6,696 nt of DNA from Pseudobdellovibrionaceae bacterium (GTDB lineage: Bacteria; Bdellovibrionota; Bdellovibrionia; Bdellovibrionales; JAMPXM01): the NCBI GenBank assembly GCA_913776405.1, contig CAJYOV010000513.1, positions 1 through 6,696 of the forward strand. Reading direction: 5' to 3'. Positions 6,099-6,696 of this stretch are shown here, piece after piece. Position 1 is the stretch's first letter, and the number at the start of each line of letters is the position of its first letter. The position numbers and the translations under genes are program-made. A model generated the notes under the pieces. That model worked only from the letters and a program-made list of their open reading frames with translations. It searched no databases and was not told where the DNA came from.

Positions 6099-6317
6099 TT
6101 CAAAACTCCAAGGACAATGGGGGATTGTTCGAGAGTGACGCCCCTGTTTATACAAGGTTTCAGCGTCAAGTCCCTAGTGCGACGGAGCCCTAATCAAAAC
6201 CAAACAGGATTTCGGAAAGTATTTCTCGGTGGCACTGCCGTCCAGCGGCACTCGTCGAGCCGATCCTAGAGTCAACGGGCGGATGTCAGGCTAGATGCCA
6301 CTCTCTTAGAGGGCGCC
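6099..6317 (-). other. Intergenic region between the cpaF-like gene and the small secreted gene
   Basis: No coding frame with protein-like sequence is visible. It holds the leader and probable promoter of the secreted gene, and a short stem TGCCG-CTGGA-CGGCA on the minus strand (6250-6236). GGCACT occurs twice nearby (6231-6236 and 6247-6252). A weak GGGC/GCCC hairpin overlaps the cpaF-like stop but has no T-tract, so a terminator for that gene is not convincing. Confidence 0.45.
6147..6169 (-). promoter_or_regulatory. Candidate promoter elements for the small secreted gene
   Basis: On the minus strand TATAAA (6152-6147) is a good -10 box about 50 bases before the ATG. A TTGACG box (6169-6164) lies upstream but only 11 bases separate them, too few for a standard sigma70 pair. 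Either the -10 works without that box, or the TTGACG is part of a regulator site. Confidence 0.35.
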
Positions 6318-6696
6318 TCAGCCCTTTTTCGAGAAGAATTTGGCGCGTGGGAACGGGATCTTGTTGTCTTCGATTTCGTTCATGAACGAAGGAATTTCGC
6401 CTACGGCTTTTAGCTCACCGACCAGCTTGCCGTCGTTGCCGCGCACGAGGTTGCCCATTTCGTAAATCGGAGCAACGACGTAATTATAATCTTTGTCGAG
6501 ACCACGCACTTCAGCGATCGAGAGGATCCGGCGTGAGCCATCTGATAGACGCGAAATCTGAATGATCATGTCGATCGCACCGGCAATCGAGTACTGAAGC
6601 GCTTTTTCTGAAATCTTTGCGTCCGAGCCCATGGCAAGGGCTTCAAGACGAACGAGCGCGTCGTTCGGGCTGTTTGCATGGATCGTACCCATCGAT
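6318..6696 (-). CDS. CpaF/TadA-family secretion ATPase, C-terminal part (cut by window edge)
   Basis: The C-terminal 125 codons of a type II/IV secretion ATPase of the CpaF/TadA group, the cytoplasmic motor of Tad (Flp) pili or related machines. The frame enters from the right edge. Its conserved His box lies in GTIHANSPNDAL, followed by RLEALAMGSDAKIS, the QYSIAGAIDMIIQISRL segment, DGSRRI and the AEVRGLD block, all in the usual CpaF order. After this comes a family-typical tail (VVAPIYEMGNLVRG, IPSFMNEIE) ending KFFSKKG. The methionine at 6692 is internal and not the start; Walker A and B lie outside the window. No tadB/tadC-like membrane gene follows downstream here; a short secreted protein is next after about 220 bp. 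Confidence 0.93.
   Translation of the reverse strand, partial: SMGTIHANSPNDALVRLEALAMGSDAKISEKALQYSIAGAIDMIIQISRLSDGSRRILSIAEVRGLDKDYNYVVAPIYEMGNLVRGNDGKLVGELKAVGEIPSFMNEIEDNKIPFPRAKFFSKKG

Noticed and set aside
6099..6155. Longer TTG-started form of the small secreted protein
   Set aside because: It would put a polar 19-residue stretch before a normal Sec signal peptide, and the ATG at 6098 has a good Shine-Dalgarno.
6236..6250. Short stem in the right intergenic region as a small RNA or terminator
   Set aside because: It has only five paired bases, no T-tract and no matching promoter, so it is too weak to call.
5772..6269. Plus-strand open frame of 165 codons opposite the small secreted gene
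   Set aside because: It has an arginine- and cysteine-rich shadow composition and no ribosome binding site, and the opposite strand has a signal peptide and good start.

Overview
The window looks like chromosomal DNA from a Gram-negative bacterium of roughly balanced GC content. The assignment is tentative. Two small proteins carry Sec signal peptides and paired cysteines, a CpaF/TadA-type secretion ATPase sits at the right edge, and a signalling-type protein lies beside enolase. In style this recalls Bdellovibrionota or other delta-type lineages, but nothing here fixes the taxon. No mobile element, CRISPR array, tRNA or rRNA is visible.

Left block (1-1655, all minus strand): the N-terminal 176 codons of enolase (eno), cut by the window edge. 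Upstream of eno, and possibly cotranscribed with it, are two reading frames (1655-1077 and 1023-598). They look like one sensor or signalling protein split by a frameshift. The first half resembles an AraC-type N-terminal ligand domain; the second is coiled-coil and helical. The second frame stays open back to 1119 with coherent protein sequence and no normal start codon there.

Middle block (1656-5759, plus strand): after a divergent intergenic region with inverted repeats comes a gene for a secreted four-cysteine protein, closed by a good intrinsic terminator. Next is a tightly coupled three-gene unit: an MscS-family mechanosensitive channel, an OpuC-like ABC ATPase without CBS domains, and a single polypeptide that joins an OpuC/OsmF-type substrate-binding domain (N-terminal) to its permease domain (C-terminal). 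The junctions are ATGA and GTGA four-base overlaps. The importer probably takes up a quaternary-amine compatible solute or a related molecule such as ergothioneine. Placing an osmolyte-release channel and an osmolyte importer in one unit suggests an osmotic-homeostasis operon. The channel start lies about seven bases after a TATAAC box and has no clear ribosome binding site, so a leaderless transcript is possible.

Right block (5763-6696, minus strand): a second small secreted four-cysteine protein ends 3 bp from the importer gene (convergent). Then come about 220 bp without a recognised gene, and the C-terminal 125 codons of a CpaF/TadA-type ATPase of a Tad or type II/IV-like secretion or pilus machine, cut by the right edge.

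The most unusual points are the channel plus importer operon, the binding-domain-first importer fusion, and the split sensor gene. All functional calls come from reading the translations; no database search was possible.
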